Part shown: positions 29,649-42,971 of the stretch, piece after piece
Position numbering within the stretch: position 1 is the first letter of the stretch
Layout of the letters: the number at the start of each line of letters is the position of its first letter
Assembly: GCA_019915135.1 (NCBI GenBank)
Contig: JAHLMK010000014.1
Location: forward strand, 124,001-188,000
Direction: 5' to 3'
Length of the DNA: 64,000 nucleotides
Origin: Strobilurus pachycystidiatus
Taxonomy: Eukaryota > Basidiomycota > Agaricomycetes > Agaricales > Physalacriaceae
Program-made: the position numbers and the translations under genes
Notes under the pieces: generated by a model
Databases searched by the model: none
What the model was told of the DNA's origin: nothing
The model's input: only the letters and a program-made list of their open reading frames with translations

Positions 29649-30474
29649 ATGCCCATGTCTGCGCTACCTCTAGAGATAGAAGCTGAGATCTTCGAGCTCA
29701 CGGCTCATGCGTACCCGCAGGAAATGCGCAGTCTCATGCTCGTAGCCTATCGTGTCTACCATTGGTGCGCCAATCTATCCTGGGCAACCACCGCTCTTAT
29801 CGCTGACTGACTCGGTCCTTCACTGCAGGCTGGAACCCATCCTCTACGCCAACCTGGTCATTGGCGGCAACCACGCCAACGAGAAACCGAGCACTGGCGT
29901 GCTGATGCGCCCGGAGCACCCGCGGGGGGTCAAGCGTGTGTGCATCACCTACCACGCCCCCGTCGAGCCCTCCGTTGCCTTCCTGCGCAAGTGCACCGGG
30001 CTCACCGGGCTCGCATGCTGGTGCCCCGCGCCCGCGGCCATCGAGCTCGTATCCACGTTCCGCGCCCTGCACACCCTGAGCATCTCGACAGACAACTTTG
30101 CGCTCCTGCCGCCCCTGCAGAGCCTGACCCACCTGGAGCTCATCGTGCTCGAGCCCCTGGAGACGCTGGACATCTCGCCGCACCCGAACGTGCGCAACCT
30201 GGGGTTCTTGGACTTCCCGGGCAAGGCGACGTATGAGTTCGTGCCGGGGCTTTTGGAGAGGGGCGGGGTGGAGCTTGTGTATGTGTTGTTTTATTATTGG
30301 GATGAGGAGAGCGGGAGGGCGGCGTGGGCGGAGGATGAGAGGGTTGTGCTGATGTCGAGGATTGAGGTGAAGTATAATGCGCTGATGAGCTGGAAGGAGG
30401 ATACGCTGTGGCCGTATGCGAAGAGGAAGCGGGATGAGCAGGTGGAGCGGGCTCGGGCAAAGGCGCAGGCGTAG
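29649..30474 (+). CDS. F-box/LRR-like hypothetical protein, paralogue of 6890-7752
   Basis: Exon 1 (29649-29764) starts MPMSALPLEIEAEIFELTAH and ends VYHW. A 64-nt intron (GTGCGC...CTGCAG) leads to exon 2 (29829-30474) with LEPILYANLVIGG, VKRVCITYHAPVEPSVAFLR, CTGLTGLACW and a series of Leu-rich strands (LQSLTHLELIVLEPLETLDI). The product is about 253 aa. The matched intron position and the sequence around VYHW and CITYH/CITHH identify it as a paralogue of the gene at 6890. Exon 2 has strong GC bias at third positions. The C-terminus is basic (AKRKRDEQVERARAKAQA). Role inferred only from the F-box-like N-terminus. Confidence 0.8.
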
Positions 30475-31241
30475 GCGGCTTAGAGCTTGTTGATGAGCTA
30501 TCGGTTATTACTCTTAGACGTGCTTTCTATTTATTGGGCTGTACATGAGCTATACTTCTTTTTGATACCCTAGATGAGCATCACATTTTTTGGGCTTTGG
30601 ATGTAGAATTTAATGGTATTACGAGTCTTGACCTCCGCTACGCTTCGTGGCCAGCAGGAACACAAAGTCTTGCGGATGTGAGGCCAAAACAATTATCTCG
30701 GGTTGGTACCGGCATACATAAGTACAATACAATTTGTGCCAAACTAATTGGTAGACCCCCAATTCTAGAGTCTAACTGCAGGAGTCAATGAACACTGAAT
30801 AATATATCGGGTCCACGCCGACTCCAAGGTATGCCTTCGTCTGAAGTCGTAGCGTGTCAATGGGGGGTAACTTGTGGCCAGAATGCAATGATCTATACGT
30901 GCCCTTGTTGGATTGTATGACACTCTGAGTCTGAGGTTGCCATTACTTACTGTATCTTCCTGCGATGGATAGCCTCGCGAACTGGTATCCAAGACAGCCA
31001 AAGAGTGTCGTATTCACTGGAATTGTTGACAGGGGGTTAGACTTGAAAGCTTGACGCGACGTTACCTGTAAATAAAAAGCAGGAAGGGGGAACTCGATCG
31101 ACGCACCGTGACGCCCGACGCGGACTCCTTGGCGTGTGCGGCGTGCCTTGATCGTCTTCGACGGCGGGACAGCTCAGGGGTCATCTGGCGGGTGCCGAAT
31201 ACAGGTCCAGACACAGCGAAGGCCTCTCTTCCTCCACCACC
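30475..31241. other. intergenic, no gene seen
   Basis: Contains only short, motif-free ORFs. The last 150 bases are GC-richer and probably the promoter and 5' UTR of the next gene. Confidence 0.4.
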
Positions 31242-32204
31242 ATGCCCTCCGAGCCCACGCTCCCGTCGCATCCGAGTCCCTGGACGCTCAAGTACCGCGC
31301 GTGGAGCTTCGCGCTCTCGCCGCTCTCCAAGGACGTGACCTCCTTTCCTGCTGGCTGGGCAGCGGAGTACCTAGCCACGGCGCTGGCAGAGGGCGGCGAG
31401 TTTGTCGGCGGGGTGGGGACGATTATGGTGAGTACACGGGCCTATCGTCTGGGTGGCATACTCATGGTTGAAGCTCTTGTCATACTCTGAATCACCAGTC
31501 GGTGAGTGCTACCACTGCATAGACGCGAGAGACTAAATGTCTACAGGCCCATGTAAGTCCCGCACTGGTGTCCCTGTCGTCCAACTAACCTCCTCAGACG
31601 ACGAGCTCATCTACGCGCCCGGCACCTGGAAGTATGCGGACGGCTTGACCGGCGCGCGGATCACGCGCATCTACGTCTCCTCGCCCGCCTCCACCATCAA
31701 CGGCCGCCGGAACTGGAACATCCCCAGTGCGTCCCCCTCCCTCTTCCCACCTCCACCTTCCCTTACGCCATATCCCCCTCAGAACAAGTAGCCTCCTTCA
31801 CATACACCTCCGACCCCCGCACCTCCACCTGGTCTTTAACCGTCAGCCCCCTCTCCTCCCCCACCACGCCCTTCTTCAGCGTCACCGTCCGCCCCGTCCC
31901 CCTCCTCTCCCGCATCCCCCTCCCCCTCTCCCTCCTCCGCGGGCGCGGCGCGACCCTCATCCAACCGCCCCTCCCCGCCGGCGCTCGTGAAGAAGAGGTG
32001 GCAACCGACCCGGGGAAGTGGGTGGTGCTGCCCGTGAACGGCATGAACGGCACAGCCCGTCTCTGCAAGCTGGGGAGTGGGAGTGGGACGGCAGTGGGTG
32101 ATGGCGTGGGGTTCCCCGCCGTCAAGCCGTGGACGGTAGGCTTCACGGCAGAGGGCTCGATGGTGTTTGGCGTTCCTGAACTTAGGGACAGTGAAACGTT
32201 GTAG
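31242..32204 (+). CDS. acetoacetate decarboxylase-like superfamily protein
   Basis: Five exons (31242-31427, 31474-31501, 31547-31552, 31598-31726, 31783-32204) give 256 aa. The spliced product starts MPSEPTLPSHPSPWTLKYRA and continues with FPAGWAAEYLATALAEGGEF, then GTIMLLSYSESPVGPYDEL, IYAPGTWKYADG, RITRIYVSSPASTINGRRNW and NIPKQVASF. The S-P-V-G-P-Y-D-E-L block and the NGRRNWNIPK block are hallmarks of fungal proteins in the acetoacetate-decarboxylase-like fold. The SPVGPY core is assembled from three exons, including a 6-nt micro-exon (GCCCAT). Whether it is a decarboxylase is not known. The start Met is the first in the first exon frame and fits the family N-terminus. Confidence 0.85.
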
Positions 32205-32255
32205 CACATGGTTCTTGCCGCGTTTGCATCGCAGTATCATGCTCAACTTCATTCT

Positions 32256-32560
32256 TTCGAGCGGGAGATAACATGGAGCTGTTTGACTTGAGCATCTTCC
32301 CGTCTCTGAGGCACCTGTGCGCCGTCTCACACTACTAATGTGCTGCCGATGCGGCGACGCTGGAGACTATCGTTGTTGGCGGCGAGGGTCTGGATTGCTC
32401 AAGGCTGGATGCGGGGGTCAAGACGCTGCAATGGGTGAATTTGGCGCATCCACGAGAGGTTTGAGGAATGCAATGTCTTTCTTTGCTTGCTAACTCGGAG
32501 GGGATGATATCCGTGGACGTCTGCGAGAGCCTAGTAGAGGAATCTTGAGTGTGCCGGCAA
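32256..32560 (+). pseudogene. decayed fragment of an F-box gene 3' exon
   Basis: From GGGAGATAACATGGAGCTG onward the DNA tracks 37626-37990, the last exon of the intact F-box gene (MELFDLSIFPSLRHL and so on). Internal deletions have removed segments such as those encoding HFICAPY and RKLA, and the frame is lost within 30 codons. It stops matching after the AGAGGAATTTTGAG-type segment. It begins about 50 bp after the stop of the acetoacetate-decarboxylase-like gene. Confidence 0.8.
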
Positions 32561-33794
32561 ACTGTGACTTTGCCCACCCGACTGTGACTCTGCGCGTCTC
32601 ACTTTGTCTATCCTCGACGGTCGAGCCGTCTAGGTCAATATCCCCCGGACGCTATTTGGGGATTTTTACTACCAGCTTTCTAGGACGACGGTGATGCTGG
32701 GCGCTCGACGCAGGGAAACAGCGAGCACCTTCGTCCGCGTGACATCCGAACCGGTGAGGCGCGCAAGCTGGAGCCTACTACTTGAGATTATCTTATGAAG
32801 GTATGTTGCTCGCATGGGGACATTACCCAAGTACTTCTCAGTCACTCTGCAGGCTTGGTCAAGGTTGATGCTACCGTGATCCTCATCGAGTGCGAGAGCT
32901 TTGCGTGATAGGATCCGGAGTACGCCACCGGCGGACTCGTTCTTTCTATCTCAGGAAGATGATTGACCTGTGCGTATGTGAAGAGCCGTCTTATGGGAAG
33001 CTTTGGTTGGGATCACACTTTGCCATCGTGAAAAGACGCCTTGGAGCGCCAATCTATTTTGTCTGGTCAGAAGGGATCTGACCCTCCGTCCGTCCGTACT
33101 GGTCGTAAGCAACGCTCCGACAAGGAGTTGGGGTCTATAGCATGTGCTCGCCTCGGGTTGTTGTGGATACCAACAGTCTGCCAAAAAAAGGTACAGCTTA
33201 GTTGCAAACTTGCTGATGTGGATTCCGAGTCCTTTTGTGGGAGGTGCGGCTACAGGATTGTGCGTCTGCGATAGCGGAGACTTTTCCCACAAGCATCGCC
33301 TCCACCAACGTTGTTTGAGGGTTATTGGTAGCACGCAGGCCAGGGGCAAAATGTGGTGCAGGTGATTGAGAGGAGGACACGGAGGTATCCGTAGGAGTAG
33401 AGTGGCGTTCATTGACGTGGAGGTGTGTGAAACAATGTAGAGCTAGCTTTGAGGTTTCTCAAAGATATGGGAAGAGGTGGGTAAAACCACCCAGAGATAT
33501 AAGCAATTGAAGTATCAACAAATTTGAACAAATTCAGAAAGTCCAAAGATAGCAAAAAAGGAGTCCAGTAAGCCATATGTAATGAAGGTATGTATCTGTA
33601 GAGTAGATATAAACTACAAGCAAAAGGAAATGTACGCAAAAGAGTGTGTGAGCGCCAACGGAAGTAGGTGGTGTGTCCAAGTATCAGTAAAAGACCGCAT
33701 GCGGAAGGCAGAAGCAGGAACGCGCGGCGCATCGTCGCACTACCAGTGACAATCATGAACCCCTTCAGCTGATATTCAACGGTGATCCGTGCTG
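32561..33794. other. gene-poor, duplication-bearing spacer
   Basis: No gene supported. A segment near 33030-33130 (including CAGAAGGGATCTGACCCTC) recurs, diverged, at 35065-35165. Short ORFs on both strands show no motif. Confidence 0.45.
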
Positions 33795-34721
33795 TCACTT
33801 CTTCTTTTGGCCTCGCATAACAATGGTCATCCCGCTGCCCTTAGCAGTCCACTTCCACAGCAACTCATCCGCCTCCGCATTGGTTGCCCATTGCACGGGA
33901 ACGCCCGTGCCAGGGGGCAGGAGGGATCGCATGACATGTAGGTGTCTGTTGTCGAGAGTCACGAACACTTGCTCCCTGTTGCTCAGCGGGATCGGGACGA
34001 CTCTGATGGGAGGGAACTCTCTGATGAGCGCGAGCCGAGACTCGAGAGAGGCACCAACAAGACGGTTGATAGCATCTCTGAAATCGCCTCCGTTGGAAAA
34101 CTGGCCGGCGATGCTGTCCTGGCAGAACCGGATCTGTTCGACGGGCCAATCATGACGGGCAGCGTCCCCACGCAGTCCTCGGAGAGCATGCGCTTGACGC
34201 GGGAGTGGAGATCATCCTTCTCAGACGCTGTAAATCTTCAGAAAGAGTGGGTATAGAGCTCTCATGGCATACCCCTGTCGTCTATTCTGCTCTTGTCATA
34301 TACCCAGTTCAGATAGAAATGTCTCCCCCCACGGTCCTTGTTGAGGTCCTCGGTATATCCGTCACCGTCCTGCTCAGTGCTGAGGTAGATTCGGGTGACG
34401 GCTTTGGACTTGTCGTAGCCTTTGTGAATGCAAAGGTAACGGTAGAGATCCTTTCCGTCACCCATGGAGTAGTCAGCCGCATTGAAGTCTTGTTGGTAAG
34501 TTGTGTGAATCGAGAATCCACGTGCAGCCTCGTTGCGGTCAGAGGTAAACAGGGGATGAACATATGTTTTTTTGCCTGAGATGGTGCTCAGTATGTGCGG
34601 GACAGGATAATGTACACCTACCGGCAAATTGGTAGTTGAGATCGTGCGGCCAGTCAGTGTTCAATACAGCTGTGGTGTCATCGTAGCTGATTCCAAGGCC
34701 GCTCACGTATTTCAAGGACAT
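33795..34721 (-). CDS. unrecognised protein with QDSI...LDNRHLH domain
   Basis: Exon 1 starts at 34721 (MSLKYVSGLGISYDDTTAVL). A short intron (GTAGGT...CTCAG) leads to GKKTYVHPLFTSDRNEAARG and TRIYLSTEQDGDGYTEDLNK. A second intron (GTATGC...TACAG) leads to SEKDDLHSRVKRMLSEDC, and a 38-nt intron is then needed to reach IRFCQDSIAGQFSNGGDF. The C-terminal half has the spaced blocks RFCQDSI...F, PPIRVVPIPLS, VTLDNRHLHV and a Lys-rich end. A QDSI/PPIRVV/LDNRxL pattern recurs in uncharacterised eukaryotic and bacterial proteins, perhaps of ParB/nuclease-like fold; this is a recollection, not a search result. The 38-nt intron is unusually short, so a frameshift there is the alternative. Confidence 0.5.
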
Positions 34722-35439
34722 GGTTTAGGTGAGCACTGAGAGTGTGCAATGGAGTAGTAGTTACACTAGTAATCAGCCCAGTTCCGAGTCCTTTATACAA
34801 AAATTGTTGCAGAGCGCGTGCTGGAGAAGCTTGTGATAGCCTTGGGACCATGTAGGCAATGGTATTACCAGCTTTGTTGCTCGAGTACATCCGCGGATCT
34901 TGCTGGCCAGATCGAGATTTACACATCCCAAATGCGAACGTTCAACGTTCAACTTCCGAGCTGCTCAATCGAAGGCCTAGGGAGTCATGTTCCCGCACTC
35001 TAGAGAAGCAAAAATCATGGCCATCAAGCAATTGTCCTTTCAAAGCATGAGCTTCCCTATTGTGCAAGACGCCATAAAGCATCAGTCTAGTTTGTCCGGC
35101 CAGAAGGGATCTGACCCTCGGTCCATATCATTGGCCGTGAGATGCGCGCTGACGAGGAGTTGGGATCGAGACGTCGACCGGTCAAAGCAATTGAAGATTG
35201 ATCCAGACGCCGCTGAGTCACCATGGACCCCAGACCGACTTATCCTCACTTTAGTATGTGACGCATGCAGAATTCAAAGGTGTGTTCTCTCCCTTACTTC
35301 ACAAACTTGTTTGACTCACAGGCAGAATAAGAATATCTGTCTATAACAAGGCCTAGAGCGTCGTGTTTGCGCACTTTGTTGAAGTCATGACCAGTGTCCT
35401 TTCAAATAGCTAAGGACTTCTAGTAGATTGATGAGTAAT
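34722..35439. other. spacer with internal diverged repeats
   Basis: The stretch 34970-35050 (GCCTAGGGAGTCATGTTCCC ... GTCCTTTCAAAGC) is repeated, diverged, at 35347-35410. Another block, 35065-35165, repeats 33030-33130. No gene supported. Confidence 0.5.
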
Positions 35440-35895
35440 ATATGAGTGTCTTTGTTTGCACCCTGCCAGTGACTCGGACAGTGGACTCAGAGGAGCGACG
35501 TCTGCGAGTGGAATTTTGAGTGTCAATAGTCACTGTCAGCGCTGTCAGACTGCCTTCTTGTCTCCTTCCCACTGGCGATTGAATGGCTCATCCTATGCTC
35601 TGTGGTGTCCACACTGTCTGGAGTGGCCTGCCCAATTTGCAATTTTGTCCTCAACAAAATATATTGTGAATTGCGATGTACTAGGGGACAATCTTCAGAC
35701 TTGTATACTAACTTACAGTAGTCCGACCTCAAGCTCTATGCGGCGTTCAGAGTTGTATCCATGCCGGTGTCCTGATCCTCATCGACATCCTGGACTGAGT
35801 TTGCCCCTATCTAAGGATCTATCCCTCCCACCAGCAATCTACCAGCCTCCTACCTTCATGATCTACAGCCCTTTCTCTGGCTTTCCAAGCACACG
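35440..35895 (+). repeat. diverged duplicate of F-box 3' end and following promoter
   Basis: The DNA tracks 37875-38283: GTGTCTTTGT.TGCACCCTG, GCGACGTCTGCGAG, CTGTCAGACTGCCTTCTTG, GAATGGCTCATCCTATGCTC and, at its end, TACCTTCATGATCTA followed by TTTCTGGCTTTCC. The original copy ends 14 bp before the PFK-2 start, so the duplicate includes the C-terminal codons of the F-box gene and the PFK-2 promoter. The frame (35456-36151) is open but has no ATG context or F-box. Confidence 0.75.
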
Positions 35896-36540
35896 GAAGT
35901 GTCGCGTCGGGGACGACTCGCTGACTCGATGTTCGATCCAGGACGCGTCATGGCAGACGCGTCGTAGGCTTGCTAAACGGCTGACGACAGACTTCATGCC
36001 TCGCTCTCCCTTGTGTGAATATATCGAAGGACTGCAACCCTTCTATTGTGTGAGCGTTCTGCTCTGTAAGTTACTCAGTACTGAAGTCGTATTCTGTTGC
36101 GGTGTTCCAGTCCCGTGCTCCGCATTCTCGGGGTCTACCTTGCACTCATAAACTCTAGCACTGAGGACATATTAGTGCGCCAAAAGACATCGGGACTAAA
36201 TAACAATCCACTTGCCATTCGGAATTCCTGTGGGCAGAAATAGGAATGGCCGGTGCTGTGCTACAACCTAGTGTAAGCAAAAGGTGTTGACACAAACTAT
36301 CACACTGAGATGGATGGTAACTGGGTAAGGACCACAATTGAAATCAGTGACACGAAACCGAGACGACGTCGGCAGTGGTCCGGGTATGCCTGAGAAAGTC
36401 GGCACAATCGTCTGTGATGGCAGGAACAAGGGCGAGACTTGTCTATGTACATGACGGGTGAGTAGAAAGACTTAATAGAAAACGCGCCAAACTGTGGGCG
36501 GCATACTTAGCGGGCAGCGGCGGGAGGAAGAGATGCATAT
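35896..36540. other. intergenic, no gene seen
   Basis: No ORF with motif and no repeat recognised. Presumably the upstream region of the F-box gene that follows. Confidence 0.4.
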
Positions 36541-38150
36541 GTGACGTCACAGAAACGTGCGACGATCCGAGCTTCAACTCAAACCAAATTCGAATTCAAT
36601 CCTGCCTGTTTACTTCTACACAGCACTCTTGACGTGCGCTCAGACAGCGATCTTTTTGGCAGGCGTTCCGCTGCCGTCTGGGATGTCATCGTACGTGTGC
36701 TGTGCCGTGCCGATGTACTCAGCCCATCCAGGAATCCTAGTCTCCCCGTAATACCGCAAGAAATCCTCGACTACATCATAGACTTTATCCAAGACGACAT
36801 CCTCTCGCTCCAAGCCTGTGCACTCGCCTGCAGCGCCCTCCAACTATCCTCCCGGCGACACCTGTTCTCCAACGTCAAACTATGCCTCCCCCTCAGCGTG
36901 TCTTGCGCCGAAGCACAGTCCTGGCAGCCTCTTGCCAAGAACACCTTTGGCAAATTCCACACACTCCTCACCACCGCCCCGTCCATCGCGCGCTTCGTGT
37001 TCAGCCTCGAACTCTATTTCGGGCGGCCGGGGCAGGACGAGTTGCCCTACGCGGCCACAGAGGAGTTCGAGCAGCTCGCGTACATCTTGAGGTTGCTGCA
37101 GCGCTTGGATAGTCTGACGGTGTCTGGCGGGACGCATGGCCGGTTGTCCACGGAGGATACCCTTCCTGCCTTGTCGTCTGTTCTGGATACCTACCTCCGG
37201 ACGTGTTCGCTGTCAGAGCTCACTGTGGATGGGATCGATGCGCTGATGCTCTCCAGCGAGACGCTACGCAGGCTAAGCGTTTCTTTGAGGCGGGTGCGCA
37301 TCATATGTAGTGGCGCTGGGACACTGACCGACTCCGAGGCCGAATTCCCCATGCTGTCCTCGTTGGTTTTAGCCGGGACCGATGTTTACCAGGCTCTCGA
37401 CGCGATGCTTGCCTCCGAGTCAGGACTCCTTCCTTACAACCTCCCCAACCTGGAGCATCTGGGCCTTGTCATGAACAATAGCAAGGAACATACCATATCG
37501 CAAAAATTGATGCGCATATCTGCCTCCAGCCTGCACAGTCTGACCATCGATGCGGTATTAGTATGTATGTATGCTTTCGTGGTCGTGTCAAGGATGATTG
37601 CTTATAACCAACACAAGACCCGCCGGGAGATAACATGGAGCTGTTCGACTTGAGCATCTTCCCGTCTCTAAGGCATCTGCATTTTATCTGTGCGCCGTAT
37701 CACACTCCTAATGTGCTGCCGATACGCAAGCTCGCGGCGACGCTGGAGACGATCGATATGGAGATCATCGTTGTCGGCGAGGATCTGGATTGGTCGAGCC
37801 TGGATGCGGGGCTCGAAGAGGTCAAGACGCTGCGATGGGTGAATTTGCGCATCCACGAGAGGTTTGAGGAATGTGATCAGTATGAGTGTCTTTGTGTGCA
37901 CCCTGTCGGTGACTCGGAGGAGATGATATCCGTGGCGGAAGCTGGGCTGGCGGCGACGTCTGCGAGAGGAATTTTGAGCGTCAGTAGTCAGCGCTGTGAG
38001 ACTGCCTTCCTTCCTCCTTCACACTGGCAATTGAATGGCTCATCTTATGCTCTGTGTAGTCCGCACTGTCTGGGGTGGCGTGCCAAATCCGCAACTTCGT
38101 TCTCCACAAATTATATTGTAGATTGTAAGCTACTGGTACTTGTATCCTAA
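36541..38150 (+). CDS. F-box protein with LRR-like C-terminus
   Basis: The F-box is at SLPVIPQEILDYIIDFIQDD, followed by SLQACALACSALQLSSRRHL. Leucine-rich strands follow (LQRLDSLTVSGG, LSELTVDGIDALMLSSETLR). An intron starting at the GTATGTATGC near 37566 and ending CACAAG joins ..AVLVY to PPGDNMELFDLSIFPSLRHL, and the frame ends at 38150. The open frame reaches back to 36541, but the first 70 residues have no F-box character, so the true start may lie nearer 36680, or a short upstream intron may exist. Two decayed copies of its 3' part lie at 32256 and 35440. Function in an SCF ligase is inferred from the F-box. Confidence 0.78.
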
Positions 38151-38296
38151 GTACATACTGTAGTCCGACTATGCGGAATCCCGCTGGATCATGATCAACG
38201 TTCTCTGAATTGACCCCTATCTGAGCACTTATCTCTCTTTCTACCTACCTTCATGATCTAGGGCCCTTTTCTGGCTTTCCCAGCGTATCATCATAA

Positions 38297-40242
<1,946 letters not shown>

Positions 40243-40472
40243 GGAGAAAGGAGAGATGAGAATTGATACTTGTAAGTAGATCGCCAAAACTAGCCACCCA
40301 TGTTTGTCTGTACAGTATACTACACATACATCTACAATACATTGTACACATGAAGGATGAGGGGAAGTCTTGACCTCGCGCAGTACTTGCATGTCATAGA
40401 CAATGTATTGTCGGGAAGCCCATACTTAACTTGAAATTATTGGAACGCTTCGTACGATTGCCCGCCCTCAGG

Positions 40473-42971
40473 CTAGACGGAGACCGGCGAGGTCTGCACA
40501 TCGAATGCCTGTTTGTCTTTGGTATCGCTCCTTTCCTGGTTGAAATCTGCCGAGCGATCATCTGCCTCGTCCGAGTCGGATAGATCGACCTCCTCGAAGG
40601 ACGAAGCCATCCCAGGCACGGGGAACGCGTAGTTCAGGGCGATGTAGATGAGAGCGGAGACACCGAAGCCTGTGAAGAACGACATTTCGTAGATCCTCGT
40701 GGCGGCGAGGGGGACTGTGCGTCCGGCTGAGAATTTTTCAGTATACAGTACGTGGTTATCGGGTCTCGGTTAAGCGGACTCACTAGCTCCTGCGAACCCG
40801 ACTACGTTGATTAGGATTCCAGATATGTACGCTGCGTATGCACTGTCGATCGAAGTTGATGAGCTGAAAAAAAAACAGAGAAATGAAATCGATGTACGGA
40901 CCGGAAGTTGAACCCAAATGTATACCAATACCACCCGTCCTTCTGGGTGTGGTAGAGGTCGGCGACGCGATAGTGCCCGCGCCTTATCACGTAGTATTCC
41001 GATATCTAAATGGCGAGAGTCCATTGTTATTTGAAGAAGGGAGGAAGGAAGGACGAAGGTGGCGTACCATAACACCTGCGATCGAACTCAAGAAGACGGA
41101 GTATGCGGAAAGATAGGAAGTGAAGCTGTTGCTGCTCTCCAGAACTGTGCGTTGGATGTCAGTGAGGGGAGGGTGTGAATGTGAAGTCGAGGAAAAGACG
41201 AACGTTTCCAGGGAAGCATACAGAGGCCGACTATTGCGGCGACATATCCACCACGCCGGATGTTCTGCGCTTAGGTTAATCGATTGTGAATGTGGAGGCG
41301 GGGTGGCAAAAACTTGCAATATAGCGGGGGAAGAGCGCGGTAAGGTCACATCCAGCGCTGATCGAGTTGGCAGAGATGTTGGTTCTGAAGGAGTAATATG
41401 GTCATTCAACTTGTGGCGCGTCTCATGATGGAACATACCCTAGCTAGGATGGTTCTTAGCAGTGTTAGGACAGTGTGCGGCACGCGAAAGACCTACCTGA
41501 GCTATGATGAAAGACGCTGAGATGAACCAGACCTATGATGGAGCCTGATCAGTGGATCGATACCCTGAAGAACGCCTCGATAGACTCACACCAAAACGTG
41601 TCGCACTAGACGGACTATCGTCCAAGAACTTTCCAAGAAGATCGATGGGGGACCAGACGGCTTCCCCATATATCGTCTCAGACGAGGAGCTCACGACGAT
41701 GCCCACGAAACTGACAAGCGAGAACGTCAATGGCACGGATATGAGCTGCGGCCACAGGGCGGCAGACGGGTGGTGCGCGCGCGAAGCAAAGTCCGGCGCA
41801 TTCCTAAGTGAGGGACACGCAGTTTGAGCACGACGACCGCGAGGTGAGGAGCGTGAGTGGGCAACGTACGTGACAAGGGTGGCCATATTGCTGATACACG
41901 ACATTAAACTCGAGACCATCGCCCATCCTAACTCCGAGCCATGTATGCCAGACGGCTGGCTGAGGATCGGGCCCACGCCCTTCGCTTTCACAATGCACCA
42001 TATGAAGAACGTTATCCCTGCAGTCGGCGCAACGATGGCCTTGAGTGTGAAGAGGTGTCGGCTAAAAACACGCATTGGATGTCAGGAAAAGAAACGCGAC
42101 GAGAAAATTGCGACACGAACATCTGATGTATCGGAAACCAGATGGCTGGCAGGGATATCAGCCAGAAGAGAAAGAATGTCATGAAGTCTTTCGTGGTCGT
42201 CCCGGAGGATGCAGGCATATGATTGGCTTAGATAGTGATGGCAGGTTAGCCCATAATTATGATAGTCGTATAGTGATATCGGACTTACGGATGGAATTGA
42301 CGCTGGGCCACATTGATCTGAGCATCACGAGTACACAGCTTCCTCCGATACTGGCTTGGACACCGTACCATATACTGCCGTAAGTGTTAGCGCCACTAGA
42401 AAATTTTTCCTAAGAGATAGCGTACCATGCCATGGCGCCGCGATTGAAGGTGCACCAGAGACTCCCATACAGACCGAAGCTGGTCCTGGCTACGACAGGA
42501 AACGTGATATGGAAGACAGCTCCAGGGCGAGCATTCAAGACAATGAAAGGTGCAACGAAGCCATATCCAAGCCAGACACAAATCCAAGCTTGCCACCATG
42601 AAAGTTTGTTTTGAACCATAGACGATACGATCATCCATCTGTAACGAGATACTTAAGCTGTTCATCCGTGGAGGAGACCACCGTGGACGCACGTATTGAT
42701 GTTGAAACTGTCGGCAATCCAACTACAACCGACTTAGCCTAGAGATGAGGAGGATCGTCTTCGAGCGGGACGTACAACGACACAAAGTTGATGCTCTTCC
42801 AGGTTCTCTTCTCTGGACCGACAGGGAGCAGATCCTCGTTCTAAATGATCGTGTTAGTGGGTTTTGAAGCGAGTAGAGCTATGATTGAGTCAAACTCACA
42901 TTAAGAAACTGCTCCTTGTGCGTCAATCCAGGCGGATGGGCGACCTCTAGCTTCTTGAGAAATCTACTCAT
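40473..42971 (-). CDS. NCS1-family nucleobase/vitamin permease
   Basis: Starts [20 protein letters not shown] (42971). Exon by exon the frame shows [82 protein letters not shown] and [12 protein letters not shown], and near the end [20 protein letters not shown] and [15 protein letters not shown]. These are hallmarks of fungal NCS1 transporters (uracil, allantoin, thiamine or nicotinamide-riboside permeases), twelve-TM proton symporters of the plasma membrane. Substrate cannot be assigned from sequence. It has many introns (about eight or more), which were not all delimited. The C-terminal cytoplasmic tail is acidic and Ser-rich ([16 protein letters not shown]). Confidence 0.88.

Noticed and set aside
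36541..36760. First 70 codons of the F-box ORF as certain coding sequence
   Set aside because: The residues are unlike any F-box N-terminus; a later start or short intron near 36680 is equally possible, so the start is left uncertain.
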